Of a stretch of DNA of 64,000 bases, positions 62,337 to 64,000 are shown in pieces. The stretch spans positions 1,556,085 to 1,620,084 of the forward strand of contig CALYLW010000068.1 of NCBI GenBank assembly GCA_944989445.1. The letters run 5' to 3'. Numbering within the stretch: position 1 is the stretch's first letter; each line of letters starts with the position of its first letter. Source of the DNA: Ampullaceana balthica (taxonomy: Eukaryota; Mollusca; Gastropoda; Lymnaeidae). A program made the translations under genes and the position numbers. The notes under the pieces were generated by a model that saw only the letters and a list, made by a program, of their open reading frames with translations, did not search any database and was not told the DNA's origin.

Positions 62337-63199
62337 TAGGGCTGTCAATATTGTTGAAAAATGCTGCCCGGGTACCCGTCCAAATTTCGAACGGGTACCC
62401 GGGTTACCCGATCGAAACATCGCATAATTTTCCCCGTCATGACCGCTATACAATGCTACCTAGCCACTTTCCATGCATCTCATTTCACACAGTAGCTACA
62501 CGACCAACGTCTTATGGGCCGTACATAAATTAATCAAGCGATTTTGGCCGATTTTTACCCCCCCCTCCTCACAGGTTGTCACAAAAACTTAGAGCCCCCT
62601 CTAATATGACGTCCCAAAGCACCCCCCCCCCTTTTTTTTCGCCATAAAAGCCGTGCTTCCTTTTTGAAAATGAGCAGTTGTCAAATAACTATTATGATTT
62701 AATTTTGTATTTAATGTGAAGTTTAAGTCTAAAAATCGCTACACGCTTAAATCCATGTAAAAAGTCATTAACTAAATTGTAAGCAATCAAATATTTCAGT
62801 GGAACTTTTATTTGAAGTTGCACGTTTTGATGTGACGTCAACACGGCCTCTTTCATCTCTATACAGTCCATCGTTATTTTTGGTAGAGGAATTTTGTTTT
62901 CTTTATATGATTAATTCAAAGAACCAAAATCCTCTTGCGTTTGCGTAGAAAAAAGATGTATGAAATACATTGTGGTCTGTCGAGACCGTATTGTATTTCC
63001 CGTTGACAGATAGTTCTCCTTAGATGTATTTCACAGCATATATTTGAAACAAAAATTTTCATTTGATAAATTGTTTATCGAACATTAAATTTAACACAAA
63101 AAGCCGCATGCGAGCCGAAGTTTGGTTAATATAGACATTGAAGGCCACATTTTCACGGGTACCCGGGCGGAATTTTACTACCCGGGTAATTCAGGCCTA
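62337..63199. mobile_element. hAT element with CCCGGGTA-rich arms
   Basis: Starts TAGGGCTGTCAATATT and ends TTCAGGCCTA, with arms rich in CGGGTACCCG, flanked by perfect CCCCCAAC duplications (62329-62336 and 63200-63207). Contains a copy of the GGGGCCGTCCATAAA family (about 62516-62845). No transposase. Confidence 0.82.
62516..62845. mobile_element. Nested, truncated GGGGCCGTCCATAAA-family element
   Basis: GGGCCGTACATAAATTAATC at the left, then C-runs, TGAAAATGAGCAG and GTTTTGATGTGACGTCA in the order seen at 20349-20690. The right terminus is missing. Confidence 0.7.
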
Positions 63200-63207
63200 C
63201 CCCCAAC

Positions 63208-64000
63208 TATGTTTAAATAGTTCCAACAATGTTATGTGTGGATCAAACGGGGTGAAGGTCAACTCTCTCTTTAAGATACGATGAAAAAAAATAAAGAAAT
63301 GGGGGCGAGACTGCAATCAGGCTTTTAAGATACGATGACTCTCCTGTAATCCTGCCCTGATATTTAACGAGCAAACATCACCCATGGCTTGAGCTGCGAC
63401 AAGCCATCGTAGGACAATGGTTGACGTCAAACCATATAATTATACGCCTTTACACTCTTGCTAAATCTTAACAAGCTTGATTTTACACTACTTTTTTTAA
63501 GGCGGTGAAATTAACTTACTGCGAAACGACGCGATGTTTGTAGCGACATGTCAAGTAAGTCCAAACTTATAATTTGTGATATTTTTTGTGACATTTCAAG
63601 TAAGTCCAAACTCGTAATTTGTGATTCGTCAGTATTCCAATAACTGAAAGGTATCTGTGACTGACCTGTCGCTTTTAGCCAGTGATTTAAGAATTGCAGG
63701 AAGTAGATGTTTCAATAGAAAAATTGGTGTTAAAAACGGTCTTATAATTGATCCACACAAAGTTTTTTTATGTGGATTTCTCACCGGGCCATAGGGGGAA
63801 ATTTGAAGAGCTTTCTTTATTGTATTTTCCCTTTTAATTCATTCGACATCCAGAGTTCGTGTTGATTTCAGTAACCCATTGAAGTAATTACTTTTTGCCA
63901 TCATTTAATGTGTCTATGTTTAGAGACTCCAAAGGTGTTGTGGTGTTTAAACTTTCATTCTATTTTGTTCACGTATGTCAAACTTCAATTGTTTTTCATA
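63208..64000. other. Intergenic; 45-bp-step duplication
   Basis: GACATGTCAAGTAAGTCC at 63545 and GACATTTCAAGTAAGTCC at 63590, each followed by a similar AATTTGTGAT end. No gene recognised. Confidence 0.5.

Overview
The window looks like a eukaryotic, probably molluscan and perhaps pulmonate-snail, nuclear contig. This is inferred from the AT-rich base composition, GT-AG introns, the density of non-LTR, hAT and tRNA-derived repeats, and the style of the LINE and SINE families. No bacterial gene organisation is present. Two genes can be rebuilt by hand, both on the minus strand.

Left part (1-18.7 kb): an orthologue of the SNF2 helicase RAD54L2/ARIP4. I find 22 coding exons, 1-16938, with unbroken phase at all 21 junctions (about 1,581 codons). 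The 3' end lies beyond base 1. Probable 5' UTR exons lie near 16981 and 18426. The introns hold a truncated SINE, a pair of nested hAT-type elements, a TIR element with TA target sites and a 74-bp minisatellite.

Middle (18.7-32.8 kb): no host gene seen. It is filled with DNA-transposon remains (including a 2.6-kb hAT with perfect 8-bp target-site duplications), SINEs, 35-bp and 19-bp minisatellites, and a repeat family with recurring 'GTGCGTATTATATTGA' blocks.

32.8-47.6 kb: a second minus-strand gene of at least 16 exons. It encodes a cysteine-rich protein built from four six-cysteine repeats, with linkers carried by 9-36 nt exons and a hydrophobic C-terminus (GPI-type signal or membrane anchor). 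I do not recognise the family. The 5' end and one very short exon are missing from my model.

Right part (47.6-64 kb): transposon relics (Tigger/pogo, a hAT transposase split by a LINE, several short TIR elements), a broken coding region of an uncharacterised repeated family at 56.8-58.0 kb preceded by a near-perfect 70-bp heat-shock-element array and TATA box, and a 2-kb array of a 20-bp repeat.

The most notable points are the heat-shock-type promoter next to the mobile-element-like coding region, the microexon-linked six-cysteine-repeat gene, and a SINE family that shares its 3' tail with a LINE family in the same window.
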